A DNA stretch of 64,000 nt from SLRI01 sp942491185 (GCA_942491185.1 CALOAB010000004.1:310001-374000), one strand, 5' to 3'. Shown: positions 38,213 through 47,392, counted from the stretch's first letter. The notes: generated by a model not told the origin, from the letters alone. Numbers and translations: made by a program.

Positions 38213-39007
38213 GTGAACACGCAATGGCGCGCAACAATGCCCAGGTGGTCGACGCTCGCAGCACTTCTCGCGCTCTGCCTCGTGACGACCGAGACCGCCC
38301 AGGCCGAGATCGCGACGGTCGAAGGCGTCGTCTCCCTCGCCGAGGACGAAACGCTGCCGGAAGGTGCCGTGCTCGACCTCGAGCTCGTCGACATCTCCAG
38401 AGCCGACGCCGCAGCCGAGCGCCTCGCCTCGATTCGCCTGGCAGCCTCGCTGGAGCAGCCGCAACCGTTCACGTTGCATTACGATGCGGCGCTGATCGAT
38501 CCCCGCTACACCTACGCCGTCACCGCCGAAATCCGCCTCTACGGCCGCCTGCTGTTTCGCTCCGACACCGTGCATCCGGTCCTGACACGCGGCGCCGGCG
38601 ACACGGTCGAGGTGGCATTGGTCCGCATCGCGGACGGGCAGCCGACCAGAACCTTCGCCATGCTCGTCGGCCCGGTCTGGGTCGCCGAGGACATCGACAA
38701 CCGAGGCGTCATCGACATGCTCCAATCGACCGTCGCCTTCACCCCCGGCGGGCGCATTCAAGGCTCCGGCGGCTGCAACAGCTTCACCGGCGCCTACACC
38801 CAGGACGGCAACAGCCTGAGCATCGGCACCGAGAGCGGCCAGCTCGCCACCACGCTCAAGGCCTGCCCGCCCGCCATCATGGACCAGGAATCACGCTTTA
38901 TGGACGCACTCGGCCGGGTCAGCGCCTATCGCATCGAGCAGGGCCTGCTCCACCTCCTCGACGCCGAAGGCACGCCGATCCTCCGCTTCTGGCAGCGCGG
39001 CGGATGA
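38213..39007 (+). CDS. Secreted YbaY-like/META domain protein
   Basis: A 264-residue protein. It starts with GTG, preceded by GGGGGAAAG. A signal peptide ends near ETAQAE. Residues about 33-130 form a YbaY/YscW-like beta domain (VEGVVSLAEDETLPEGAVLDLELVDISR, PRYTYAVTAEI), and residues 150-260 form a META domain (GSGGCNSFTGAYTQDG, ATTLKACPPAIMDQE), as in the HslJ heat-shock lipoprotein. No lipobox was found, so a soluble periplasmic protein is likely. The ATGA overlap with the following CIA30 gene indicates one operon. Confidence 0.88.
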   Translation: MNTQWRATMPRWSTLAALLALCLVTTETAQAEIATVEGVVSLAEDETLPEGAVLDLELVDISRADAAAERLASIRLAASLEQPQPFTLHYDAALIDPRYTYAVTAEIRLYGRLLFRSDTVHPVLTRGAGDTVEVALVRIADGQPTRTFAMLVGPVWVAEDIDNRGVIDMLQSTVAFTPGGRIQGSGGCNSFTGAYTQDGNSLSIGTESGQLATTLKACPPAIMDQESRFMDALGRVSAYRIEQGLLHLLDAEGTPILRFWQRGG

Positions 39008-39525
39008 CAGCCACCGCAGGCGTCATCGACGACCGCTCGAGCCACAGCTACCAGGCCACGACCGGCACCAGCTGGGCCCTCCTCACCGACACGGTCATGG
39101 GCGGCGTCTCGCGCGGCCGGCTGGAAGCAAAGACCGTCGAAGGCCGCCCGGCGCTCCGGATGACCGGCCGCGTCCGCCTCGACAACGATGGCGGCTTCAT
39201 CCAGATGGCCCTCGACCTCAGCCCCGACGGCAAGCCGATCGACGCCAGCGCCTGGACCGGCCTCGAGCTCGACCTCTACGGCAACGGCGAAACCTACGGC
39301 CTGCACCTGCGCACCACCGCCGTCACCCGCCCCTGGCAATCCTACCGCCAAACCTTCATCGCACCGCCGACCTGGACCACGCTCCAACTACCCTTCACCG
39401 ACATCACCCCCCACCGCCTCGAAACCCCCTTCGACCCCACCAAGCTCCGCCGCCTCGGCCTCGTCGCCATCGGCCGCGCGTTCAACGCCGACCTGGCACT
39501 GGGCGGACTGCGTTTTTATCGGTGA
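39004..39525 (+). CDS. CIA30 domain protein
   Basis: A 173-residue protein with the CIA30/NDUFAF1-type galactose-binding fold: LTDTVMGGVSRGRL, GFIQMALDL, GLELDLYGNGETYGLHLRT, and FTDITPHRLETPFDPTKLRRLGLVAIG. Eukaryotic relatives help assemble complex I; bacterial ones are uncharacterised. The ATG overlaps the META gene stop (ATGA). No signal peptide is visible, so the two products may not act in the same place. A terminator-like hairpin follows at 39551-39569. Confidence 0.9.
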   Translation: MTATAGVIDDRSSHSYQATTGTSWALLTDTVMGGVSRGRLEAKTVEGRPALRMTGRVRLDNDGGFIQMALDLSPDGKPIDASAWTGLELDLYGNGETYGLHLRTTAVTRPWQSYRQTFIAPPTWTTLQLPFTDITPHRLETPFDPTKLRRLGLVAIGRAFNADLALGGLRFYR

Positions 39526-39550
39526 GTGCAGACGAAGAAGAGAAGAATTT

Positions 39551-39569
39551 GGGGAGGCAACGCCTCCCC
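39551..39569 (+). terminator. Hairpin after the CIA30 gene
   Basis: GGGGAGGC (39551-39558) pairs with GCCTCCCC (39562-39569) around AAC. It lies 26 bases after the stop at 39525. The stem is GC-rich and there is no run of T after it, so it may be a rho-independent terminator of a degenerate kind or a dispersed repeat unit. Confidence 0.5.
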
Positions 39570-39667
39570 GAGCCCCACCATTACTTTGGGTTGGTGGCCG
39601 GGGCGTTGGTCGCTTCTTTGCGCCATCCGCGCTGCTAGGGTTCAGCCGTAGCGTGAGGAGGTTGCCG

Positions 39668-41372
39668 TTGGAGACGCTCAGGGCGTTCCTCAGCGATCCG
39701 GACAACCAACGAACACTCGCCGGGCTCGCCGGCGGCCTCTGGGCCCCATCCAGTTCTTCTTGGTTGGTGGACAGGCGCCGTGTCGTCGCCGAGACGCGGC
39801 ACGAGACGGGCTGGTGCCGCTCAACCAGCGCTCGCACGCCGATGGCAGCATCGAGGCGCCGCCCCCGCCGTCGCCACGGCGCCGCCGAAGCCTCCTGGTG
39901 CCCCCGTCGCCCCAGCCAGCACTGCCGCGTCCGGGCCCCGAACGCTCGCCTCGACTCGACCAGCGATGCCGGCGCTTCCCGAACGCTTCGCCGAAGTTGC
40001 TGCGGCGATGCCGGCGACCGCGGAAAGGGCCGACGAGATCGTCGGTGTAGTCGCGCGACGCGCGCGCGACTCGCGTCGCAATCTCGCGCCGACGCCGCCG
40101 CGCGCTCGAACGCCTCTCGTCCGCGACCGCCACCCTCGCCGAGGCCGCCGATCTCACCGCCTTCGACCCCGAGACGAGCTGGCGCCACCGCCTGACCCAG
40201 GGCAACGTCCTGCAGGACCTCGGCGTCGAGTTCGGCGACAACGCCGCCCTCGCCGAGGCCATCGCCACCTACGAGACCGCCCTCGGCCTCGCGCCGCGCG
40301 ATACGAGCCCCGCCGACTGGGGCTCGCGACCCAGAACAATCTCGGCGCTGAGCTTGCGACCCTCGGCGAGCGGGCGGGCGACACCGACACCCTCGAGCGC
40401 GCCGTCCAGGCCTACGAGGCCGCGCTGCTGGAACGCACCCGCGAGCGCGTCCCGCTGGACTGGGCCATGACCCAGAACAATCTCGGCAATGCGCTTGCGA
40501 CCCTCGGCGAGCGGGAGAGCGGCACCGCCACCCTCGAGCGCGCCGTCGAGGCCTACGAGGCGGCGCTGCTGGAACGCACCCGCGAGCGCGTCCCGCTGGA
40601 CTGGGCCATGACCCAGAACAATCTCGGCACTGCGCTCACGACCCTCGGCGAGCGGGAGAGCGGCACGGCCACCCTCGAGCGCGCCGTCCAGGCCTACGAG
40701 GCGGCGCTGCTGGAACGCACCCGCGAGCGCGTCCCGCTGGACTGGGCCCAGACCCAGAACAATCTCGGCGCTGCCCTTGCAGCCCTCGGCGAGCGGGAGA
40801 GCGGCACCGCCACCCTCGAGCGCGCCGTCGAGGCCTTCGAGGCGGCGCTCTTGGAACGCACCCGCGAGCGCGTCCCGCTGGACTGGGCCGCGACCCAGAA
40901 CAATCTCGGCGAGGCGCTTCGGACCCTCGGCGAGCGGGAGAGCGGCACCGCCACCCTCGAGCGCGCCGTTCAGGCCCACGAGGCGGCGCTTCTGGAACGC
41001 ACCCGCGAGCGCCTCCCGCTGGATTGGGCCGCGACCCAGAACAATCTCGGCAATGCGCTCTGAGACCCTCGGCGGCGAGCGCGAAAGCGGCACCGGACGC
41101 TCGAGCGCGCCGTCGAGGCCTACGAGCCGGCCCTGCAGGAACGCACCCGCGAGCGCGTGCCATATGCTTGGGCGCTGACGCAGGAGAACCTCGCGATCGC
41201 GCGGCTGGAGATCGGTCGGCGACGCGCTGACGCAGATGCGCTTCGGGCGGCGCTGGTGGCGGTGGACGGTGCGCTGGAGGAGTATCGGGCGGGCAAATCC
41301 GAGTACGACATCGGCACGGCCGAGCGCCTGCGGGCTCGCATCGTGGCGGCGCTCGACGAGCACGACGGCTGA
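39668..41372 (+). pseudogene. TPR-repeat protein gene, broken by several frame changes
   Basis: The probable start is TTG at 39668 behind AGGAGG. The N terminus reads LETLRAFLSDPDNQRTLAGLAGGLWA and then, one frame over, AIQFFLVG, consistent with a membrane helix. From about 40102 a TPR-like repeat region follows (SWRHRLTQGNVLQDLG..., then TQNNLGNALATLGERESGT...ERAVEAYEAALLERTRERVPLDW), ending with ALTQENLAIARLEIG and a stop at 41370-41372. The frame changes near 39751, between 39850 and 40100 (an in-frame stop at 40048 in the main frame), and near 40319; a TGA at 41061 with compensating indels interrupts the last unit. Such proteins are protein-interaction scaffolds. Either a decayed gene or badly read repeats. 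Confidence 0.65.
40314..41160 (+). repeat. 141-bp tandem repeats encoding 47-residue TPR units
   Basis: Units start at 40314, 40455, 40596, 40737, 40878 and 41019, spaced exactly 141 bases. Inner units differ by only a few bases, so they are nearly identical at the DNA level. The translated unit is W-x-x-TQNNLG...ERAVEAYEAALLERTRERVPLD. The last unit contains small insertions and a stop. Confidence 0.85.
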
Positions 41373-41426
41373 GGAACGCCCTCCCCGCCTCCCGCCAACC
41401 ACCACCACCAAAATCCCGAGGGGGCA

Positions 41427-41447
41427 CGGGGGAAATCATTTCCCCCG
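41427..41447. terminator. Palindrome between TPR gene and moaA
   Basis: CGGGGGAAAT (41427-41436) and ATTTCCCCCG (41438-41447) are perfect complements around one C. It lies between two convergent gene ends (41372 and 41495), where a two-way terminator is expected. Confidence 0.6.
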
Positions 41448-41494
41448 CTCTTCTCTCGCCTTCCGTCCCCACGTCGGCCGTTGCTTAAGCCCGT

Positions 41495-42494
41495 TCAGCC
41501 GCCGGTGACGCTCATGTGGCGGCCGACTGCGGGTGCCTGGCGGCGGCGGTCGATGATGAAGTCGTGGCCTTTGGGCTTGCGGTCGATGCCCTTGCGGATG
41601 GCGTCGAGCAGGGGGCCGTTGTCCTCCGAGGCGCGGAGCGGGGCGCGGAGGTCGATGGCGTCCTCCTGGCCGAGGCACATGTACATGGTGCCGGTGCAGG
41701 TGACGCGGACGCGGTTGCAGGATTCGCAGAAATTGTGGGTCATCGGCGTGATGAAGCCGAGCCGGCCGCCGGTTTCCTCGATCCGGACATAGCGCGCCGG
41801 CCCGCCGGTCGAATCCGGCAGGTCGGTGAGCTGCCAGCGCTTGCTCGAGCCGGGCGCGGACCAGCGACAGCGGCAGGTATTGGTCGGTGCGGTCCTCGTC
41901 GATCTCGCCCAAGGGCATGGTCTCGATCAGGGTCAGATCGAAGCCCTCGGCACCGCACCAGGCGATCATCTGGTCGTATTCGTCCTCGTTGACGCCCTTC
42001 AGGGCCACGGCGTTGATCTTGACGTGCAGCCCCGCCGCCTTGGCCGCGGCAATGCCGGCCATCACCTTGTCGTACTTGCCCCACCGCGTGATCGCCTCGA
42101 AGCGGCCCGGCTGCAGGGTGTCGAGCGAGACGTTGATGCGGCGGACGCCGGCTGCGTGGAGGCCTTCGGCGAAGCGCTCGAGCTGGCTGCCATTGGTGGT
42201 GATCGTCAGCTCGCCCAGGGTGCCGGGCGCATCGCCGATCCGCTGGCCGAGTGCCTTGATGAGCGACATCACGTCCCGCCGGACCAGAGGCTCGCCGCCG
42301 GTGAGGCGGATCTTGCGCACGCCGGTCGCGATGAAGGCGTCCGAGAGCCGCTCGAGCTCTTCCAGGGTGAGCAGGTCCTTCTTCGGCAGAAAGACCATGT
42401 TCTCCGCCATGCAGTAGACGCAGCGGAAGTCGCAGCGGTCGGTGACCGAGATGCGGACATACGAGATGTGGCGGCCGAAGCCGTCGACGAGCAT
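41495..42494 (-). CDS. moaA: GTP 3',8-cyclase MoaA, with a 1-base frameshift
   Basis: MoaA makes the first intermediate of molybdenum cofactor from GTP. The radical SAM cluster CDFRCVYC lies near residue 25, and LTGGEPLVRRD and ITTNGSQL follow. After LEQ (about 41841) the frame changes. One frame over, the usual C terminus resumes: FITPMTHNFCESCNRVRVTC, the second cluster, and the terminal RHMSVTGG with the double Gly needed for activity. Span from ATG 42494 to stop is exactly 1000 bases, one more than a whole number of codons, so one extra base (an A in CAAG, plus strand TT at 41841-41842) explains it. No other moa genes are adjacent. Confidence 0.92.
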
Positions 42495-42708
42495 GCGTGC
42501 CTCCCAGGGCGAAGCGGTAGCGGAGCCCAACGTCCAAAGCGCGAAGCGATCCGGCCGCGATCGACCGGCGGCTGGGCCAATTCACGACTTTCGAACGATC
42601 CTTAAACCTAATAGCTTCCCCTGGCATTGTGAATGGCCGACGATCGACGCGCTGCCGATCGTCCGGCAGACCACGGCAGAAAGCTTGCCTCATGTACGCT
42701 CATATCCG

Positions 42709-43467
42709 ATGAAGCTGGCCTTTCTCGCCGCCAACACCGACGAAGCGGCCGAGGCGCGCAACGGCTTCGCCGAGCGCTACCCGTCGGTCGACCCGCTGGA
42801 CGCGGACGTCATCGTCGCCCTCGGTGGCGACGGCTTCATGCTCGAGATGCTGCACCGCTTCCTCGACCACGAGATCCCGATCTACGGCATGAATCTCGGC
42901 ACGGTGGGGTTTCTGCTCAACGCCTACGACCCGGACGAGCTGCCGGCGCGCATTGCCCAGGCGCAGACTGTCGAGCTGTTCGCGCTGCGCATGCGGGCCG
43001 AGACGGCCGACGGCGGCTGTGTCGAAGGCATCGCCATCAACGAGGTCTCGGTCTTCCGCGAGACCCGGCAGGCGGCCCAGCTCAGCATCGACATCGACGG
43101 CGTCAACCGACTGCCGGAGCTGGTCTGCGACGGTGTCATGGTGGCGACGCCGGCCGGCTCCACCGCCTACAATCTATCGGCGCACGGCCCCATCATTCCG
43201 CTCGGCTCGAACATCCTGGCGCTGACCCCGATCAGCGCGTTCAGGCCGCGCCGCTGGCGCGGTGCGCTGCTCGGCGGCGACACCCATTTCCGCATCCGGG
43301 TGATGAATCCGATCAAGCGACCGGTGAGCGCTGTTGCCGATTTCACCGAGGTGCGCGACATCCTCTCGGTCGAGATCTGGGAGGACAAGGACAAGCGCTT
43401 CCAGCTGCTGTTCGACCCCGAGCACAATCTCGAGGAGCGGATCTTGAAGGAGCAATTCACACCGTGA
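42709..43467 (+). CDS. nadK: NAD kinase
   Basis: A 252-residue enzyme phosphorylating NAD to NADP. The family motif GGDG appears in VIVALGGDGFMLEML, the NE motif in AINEVSVFRET, and the TPAGSTAYNLSAHGPI segment forms the nucleotide site. The short length is normal for alphaproteobacterial NadK. The ATG at 42709 (MKLAFLAAN) is chosen because earlier in-frame residues are poor. The stop overlaps the GTG start of the DUF192 gene (GTGA), so they form a pair. It is divergent from moaA. Confidence 0.95.
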   Translation: MKLAFLAANTDEAAEARNGFAERYPSVDPLDADVIVALGGDGFMLEMLHRFLDHEIPIYGMNLGTVGFLLNAYDPDELPARIAQAQTVELFALRMRAETADGGCVEGIAINEVSVFRETRQAAQLSIDIDGVNRLPELVCDGVMVATPAGSTAYNLSAHGPIIPLGSNILALTPISAFRPRRWRGALLGGDTHFRIRVMNPIKRPVSAVADFTEVRDILSVEIWEDKDKRFQLLFDPEHNLEERILKEQFTP

Positions 43468-43952
43468 CCACCAAGACCTCGCGCCGTCGCCTGCTCGCCG
43501 CCGCCATGGCCCTGGCTCTGCTGCCGACCATGGCCCTGGCCCAGTCAACAGGCGATCCACAGCCGCAGCTGCCGACCGAGCCGCTCACCATCGAGACGGC
43601 CGACGGCCCGCTCACCTTCGAGGTGGAGATGGCGACGACGCCCATGCAGCAGTCGCGCGGGCTGATGTTCAGGGACGAGGTGCCGCCGCTGACCGGCATG
43701 CTGTTCGTGCACTCCCCGCCCCGGCCGATCTCGATGTGGATGCGCAACACGCCGACCTCGCTCGACATGGTCTTCATCAACGACGAGGGCGTCATCACCG
43801 GCATCGCCGAGCGGACGACGCCCTTCTCCGAAGCGGTGATCAGCTCACCCGGGCCGATGGCCGGCGTCCTGGAGATCCTGGGCGGCGAGGCGGAGCGCCT
43901 CGGCATCGCGCCGGGCAACACGGTCGACCACCCGTTCTTCGGCGCTGACTAA
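43464..43952 (+). CDS. DUF192 family exported protein
   Basis: A 162-residue protein beginning with GTG that overlaps the nadK stop; AAGGAG at 43447-43452 is the ribosome site. A signal peptide with a twin-Arg-like TSRRRLLAAA start ends near ALAQ. The DUF192 core reads EVEMATTPMQQSRGLMFRDEVP, MLFVHSPPRPISMWMRNTPTSLDMVFI and LEILGGEAERLGI. The family has a compact beta barrel and no assigned enzyme activity. Location is probably periplasmic. Confidence 0.9.
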   Translation: MTTKTSRRRLLAAAMALALLPTMALAQSTGDPQPQLPTEPLTIETADGPLTFEVEMATTPMQQSRGLMFRDEVPPLTGMLFVHSPPRPISMWMRNTPTSLDMVFINDEGVITGIAERTTPFSEAVISSPGPMAGVLEILGGEAERLGIAPGNTVDHPFFGAD

Positions 43953-43969
43953 GTAGGGCCTTCGACGGC

Positions 43970-44824
43970 TCATGACCGACTGAGCTGCAGGATCGCCACA
44001 CCGATCACCACGAGGCCGGCGGCGAGCAGCCGGCGCCGGCCGAAGGGCTCGCCCAGGATCAGCGTGCCGATCCCTGCGGCCAGCAGCACGCTGGTCTCGC
44101 GCAAGGCCGAGACATAGGCCATGGGTGCCGTGCTCATCGCCCAGATGACGAGGCCGTAGGCGACGACCGACATCACGCCGCCGCCGACCGCCGGTTTCCA
44201 GGCGGCAGGCAGGGTCGCGCGCAGGTTCCCTGTGCCACGCATCAGCACAACGACGAGCGTGAACGGCCAGCCATCGAGCAGAAAGAGCCAGACGACATAC
44301 CCCAGCACATCGCCCGATGCCCGCCCACCCATGCCGTCGGCGACCGTGTAGGCAGCGATCGCCACGCCGCAGCCGAGCGCCAGCAGCAGCGGCTGCTTGC
44401 GCCCGAAGGTGTCCATTGCCGATTGACGTCCAGCGACGATCCAGATGCCGAGGCAGACGAGGATGACGGCGACAATCCCGAGCGGGCTCAGCACCTCGCC
44501 AGCAACGGCGAGTGCGCCAAGGGCGACGAGCGGCGGCGCCACGCCGCGGGCGATCGGGTAGACATGGCTCAGATCGCCCACCCGGTAGCCGCCGGCGAGC
44601 AGGAAGTAATAGGCCATGTGGGCGGCCACCGAGGCCAGCAACCAGGGCCAGGCCTCTACCGCCGGCACCGCCACGAACGGGACCAGCGGCAACACCACCA
44701 GGCTCTGCGTCAGATTGACGATGGCAAGCCGGAGAAACGGGTCGCCACCCGACTTGACCAGCGCGTTCCAGCTCGCATGGAGCACCGCTGCGAGCAGCAC
44801 CACCGAGAGCACGAGCGGGCTCAA
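43970..44824 (-). CDS. EamA family (DMT) transporter
   Basis: A 284-residue protein with ten predicted membrane helices in two EamA halves, starting MSPLVLSVVLLAAVLHASWNALVKSGGD. The second-half signature RETSVLLAAGIGTLILGEPFGRRRLLAAGLVVIGV near the end is typical of DMT exporters. Likely exports a small metabolite; direction and substrate cannot be read from sequence. Convergent with the nadK-DUF192 pair. Confidence 0.9.
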   Translation of the reverse strand: MSPLVLSVVLLAAVLHASWNALVKSGGDPFLRLAIVNLTQSLVVLPLVPFVAVPAVEAWPWLLASVAAHMAYYFLLAGGYRVGDLSHVYPIARGVAPPLVALGALAVAGEVLSPLGIVAVILVCLGIWIVAGRQSAMDTFGRKQPLLLALGCGVAIAAYTVADGMGGRASGDVLGYVVWLFLLDGWPFTLVVVLMRGTGNLRATLPAAWKPAVGGGVMSVVAYGLVIWAMSTAPMAYVSALRETSVLLAAGIGTLILGEPFGRRRLLAAGLVVIGVAILQLSRS

Positions 44825-44919
44825 GCAGCGTCATCCATAGGCTCAACCGTACCGTGACAGTTTCGTGGCAGCGCTCTTGCGCGCGCCCCGGGTTGGCGTC
44901 AAGCCAGCCGCAACGCAAA

Positions 44920-44941
44920 ACGCCCGGCCGAAGCCGGGCGT
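44920..44941 (-). terminator. Rho-independent terminator after the DEAD-box helicase
   Basis: On the minus strand ACGCCCGGC pairs with GCCGGGCGT around a TTCG tetraloop and is followed by TTTTG. It lies just beyond the expected stop of the helicase at 44967. The open frame that reads through it argues for a frame break in the helicase tail. Confidence 0.75.
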
Positions 44942-44966
44942 CTCGTAATACCTAGTAGAGCTGGCG

Positions 44967-46257
44967 TCAGGCCGCTTTGCGGGCCGGACGGCGGCGGCGC
45001 TGCTGGCGGCCCGGGCCCGTCCTGGTCACGAGCGCCCTGCCGCGGCTGTTGCGGCTGCTGGCGCTGTTGTTGACGGGGCTGCTGCCGGCTCGGCTGGCGC
45101 GGCTCCTGCCGCTCCGCCTCACCGCCCGGGCCGCGTCGGTCGATGATCTTCAGCGTTTGCCGGGTCAGCCGCTCGATGTCGCGCAGCGCCCGACGCTCGC
45201 TCGAATCGCAAAACGCGATGGCGATGCCCTCGGCACCGGCACGCGCCGTGCGGCCGATCCGGTGCACATAGGCTTCGGGCACGTCCGGCAGCTCGAAGTT
45301 CACGACATGGGTCACCGCGTCGACGTCGATGCCGCGCGCGGCGATGTCGGTCGCGACCAGCACACGCGAGCGGCCCGACTTGAACCCGCCGAGCGCCCGC
45401 TCGCGCTGCGCCTGGGACTTGTTGCCGTGGATCGCCACGGCCGGAATCCCGGCAGCCTCGAGATGGCGGGTGACCTTGTCCGCGCCATGCTTGGTGCGGG
45501 TGAAGACCAGCGTTCGCTCGTAGCCGGGCTGGCGCAAGAGCTCGACCAGAAGGCTGCGCTTGCCGGAAGCGTCGACCAGATAGACCGATTGCTCGACCCG
45601 CTCGGCCGTTGTGGCGACCGGCGCCACGCTGACCTCGATCGGGTCGGTCAGCATGTCACGCGCCAGCGAGCCGATATCCTTGGGCATCGTGGCCGAGAAG
45701 AAGAGCGTCTGGCGCTGCCGCGGCAGCTTGGCCAGAATCCGCCGGATCGGCACGAGAAAGCCCAGATCCAGCATGTGGTCGGCCTCGTCGAGAACGACGA
45801 TCTCGGTCCGGTCGAGGCGGAGCGTGCCGCCCTGCAGGTGGTCGAGCAGCCGGCCGGGCGTGGCCACCAGGACGTCGACGCCGCGCGACAATGCCCGGAC
45901 CTGCGGGTTGTGCTTGACGCCACCGACGATGACGGCGACCGACGGCCGCATGTTCCGGCCGTAGGTCTCGAAGCTCGCCGCGATCTGTGCCGCGAGCTCG
46001 CGGGTCGGCGCCAGCACCAGGGCGCGGGCCTGGCGGTGCTGCGTCGGCTGCGGGTTGGTGACGAACAGGCGATGCAGGATCGGCAGCGCGAAGGCCGCGG
46101 TCTTGCCGGTGCCGGTCTGGGCGATGCCGAGCAGGTCGTTGCCGGCCATCACTGGTGCTATCGCCTTGGTCTGAATGGGGGTAGGCGTGGTGTAGCCCTC
46201 GGTCGTGAGGGCACGAAGCAGGGTCTCGGCCAAGCCGAAATCAGCAAATTGTGTCAA
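44967..46257 (-). CDS. rhlE: DEAD-box RNA helicase (RhlE group), tail probably frameshifted
   Basis: An ATP-dependent RNA helicase for ribosome assembly and RNA turnover. Motifs: Q-motif PTPIQTKAI, I AQTGTGKTA, Ia PTRELAAQ, II VLDEADHMLD, III FFSATMP, V ATDIAARGIDV, VI HRIGRTARAG. The Gln/Arg-rich tail runs through a terminator to 44899 in the main frame, but one base over it reads RQQRRRRPARKAA and stops at 44967, the kind of basic end such helicases have; a 1-base error near 45010 would explain this. The start is uncertain: TTG at 46257 (MTQFADFGL) fits the family, and an ATG at 46332 is also in frame. Confidence 0.88.
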
Positions 46258-46453
46258 GAGAGTGCTTTCAAGTACGACCGCGCGCCGCCACCTCGGGCAG
46301 GCGTCCAAACGGCCATGATGAACGTGACGCACCCCGCGTATCTGGGCGGTCGGGAGATGTGTATCAGGGGGCTCAACAGATAAGGCTTCCGACCAAAAAA
46401 AGGTCGACGCCCTTCACGCGGCTGGAGCCACAGGACCGGTATTCGGTGACGAC

Positions 46454-46482
46454 TTATGTGCAGATGAGTCGAGAAAAGTCAA
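46454..46482 (-). promoter_or_regulatory. Predicted sigma70 promoter of the helicase gene
   Basis: On the minus strand TTGACT (46477-46482) and ACATAA (46454-46459) are separated by 17 bases. The implied transcript would have a leader of about 190 bases before a TTG start at 46257. Only the -35 is a good match. Confidence 0.4.
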
Positions 46483-46545
46483 GGTTTTGCAACCGATGAG
46501 CAACGCGCGATTGCCGCAATGGCGGCTCCGATTGCAACGAACGCC

Positions 46546-46779
46546 TCAGTCGCGCGGCAGCAGGAAGATCGCGGTGCCCATGGCGAGGCTGCCGAAGGTG
46601 ACGGCGAATCCGGCGGCGAGCAGGATCAGTGCCGTGAGCTCGAGCCCGTTGCCGAACAGCAGGTCGCCGAGCTGCGCCACGTTCGCCCGGATCAGGAAGG
46701 CGAGCAGCAGCCAGCCCGCCGCCATGCCCATGACACAGTTCTTGGCCAGATAGACGAGCAGCCGGCGATCATCGGGCAT
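46546..46779 (-). CDS. Small two-helix membrane protein
   Basis: A 77-residue protein beginning MPDDRRLLVYLAKNCVMGM. It has two hydrophobic helices (AAGWLLLAFLI and LTALILLAAGFAVTFGSLAMG) separated by a short hydrophilic loop NVAQLGDLLFGN. The pattern occurs widely in Alphaproteobacteria as an uncharacterised inner-membrane protein. A purine-rich GCGGAGCGG stands upstream. The longer open frame up to 46992 adds Arg-rich residues that look non-coding. Confidence 0.75.
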   Translation of the reverse strand: MPDDRRLLVYLAKNCVMGMAAGWLLLAFLIRANVAQLGDLLFGNGLELTALILLAAGFAVTFGSLAMGTAIFLLPRD

Positions 46780-46855
46780 CGAGCACCGCTCCGCGGGCGA
46801 GGGGGCCCGGCACGCAGCCGGGCAAGAGTCACATGGGACTGCGAGACACGCGCGA

Positions 46856-47308
46856 TCAATCGGCCTCGGCCGCCTCGTTGGCCACCGTCCCGGGATCCAG
46901 ATCGAGCCGCATCGGCGAAGCGACACTGCCGTCCGGACCGCTGTCATCGCCGTCGATCGCGAACCCCAGCCGCGCGTAGATCGGCCGCGCATAGGCCGAG
47001 GCGTTGACGGTCAAGCGGTGCACCGGTGGGTCGAGCGCCACGAGATGCGCCTGAACGGCACCGAGCAGCCGCCGTGCGATACCCTGGCCCTGCCAATCGA
47101 CATGGGTGAAGAGCAGGGTCAAATGCCGGGTCCCGGCCGGCCGGCCGGCCGGTCCACGCAGCTCGGCATAGCCGACGGTGACGGGCTCACGTCCGCCCGT
47201 CTCCGCGCACCACGCCACCGCCCCGTCGCCGAGGCGCTCGCGCAGCGCCCGCTCGGTCACATACATGCGAAACGCCACCCGTCCGGCCGACCCGAGCGTC
47301 GGGGCCAC
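46856..47308 (-). CDS. GNAT family N-acetyltransferase, N terminus uncertain
   Basis: The acetyl-CoA loop WQGQGIARRLLGAV and the strand HLTLLFTHVD identify a GNAT enzyme, with YARPIYARLGFAIDG as the C-terminal part. The annotated ATG-like start at 47308 leaves the N-terminal strand out: in the same frame, upstream bases to about 47390 read LLRRATSADARRVARLIEPGFARF, a normal GNAT beginning, but no ATG or GTG is there before an in-frame stop. Either a rare start codon is used or the beginning has been lost or misread next to the repeats at 47393-47464. Substrate unknown. Confidence 0.75.
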   Translation of the reverse strand: MAPTLGSAGRVAFRMYVTERALRERLGDGAVAWCAETGGREPVTVGYAELRGPAGRPAGTRHLTLLFTHVDWQGQGIARRLLGAVQAHLVALDPPVHRLTVNASAYARPIYARLGFAIDGDDSGPDGSVASPMRLDLDPGTVANEAAEAD

Positions 47309-47392
47309 GAAGCGCGCGAAGCCGGGCTCGATCAGCCGGGCGACACGACGCGCATCGGCACTGGTCGCCCGCCTGAGCAGGATCGACGGCGC

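Noticed and set aside
40314..41160. Repeats considered as a CRISPR array
   Set aside because: Units are contiguous, 141 bases long and in coding frame, with no spacers.
40269..41411. Minus-strand open frame opposite the TPR repeats
   Set aside because: Its periodic sequence is only the reverse reading of the 141-bp repeats.
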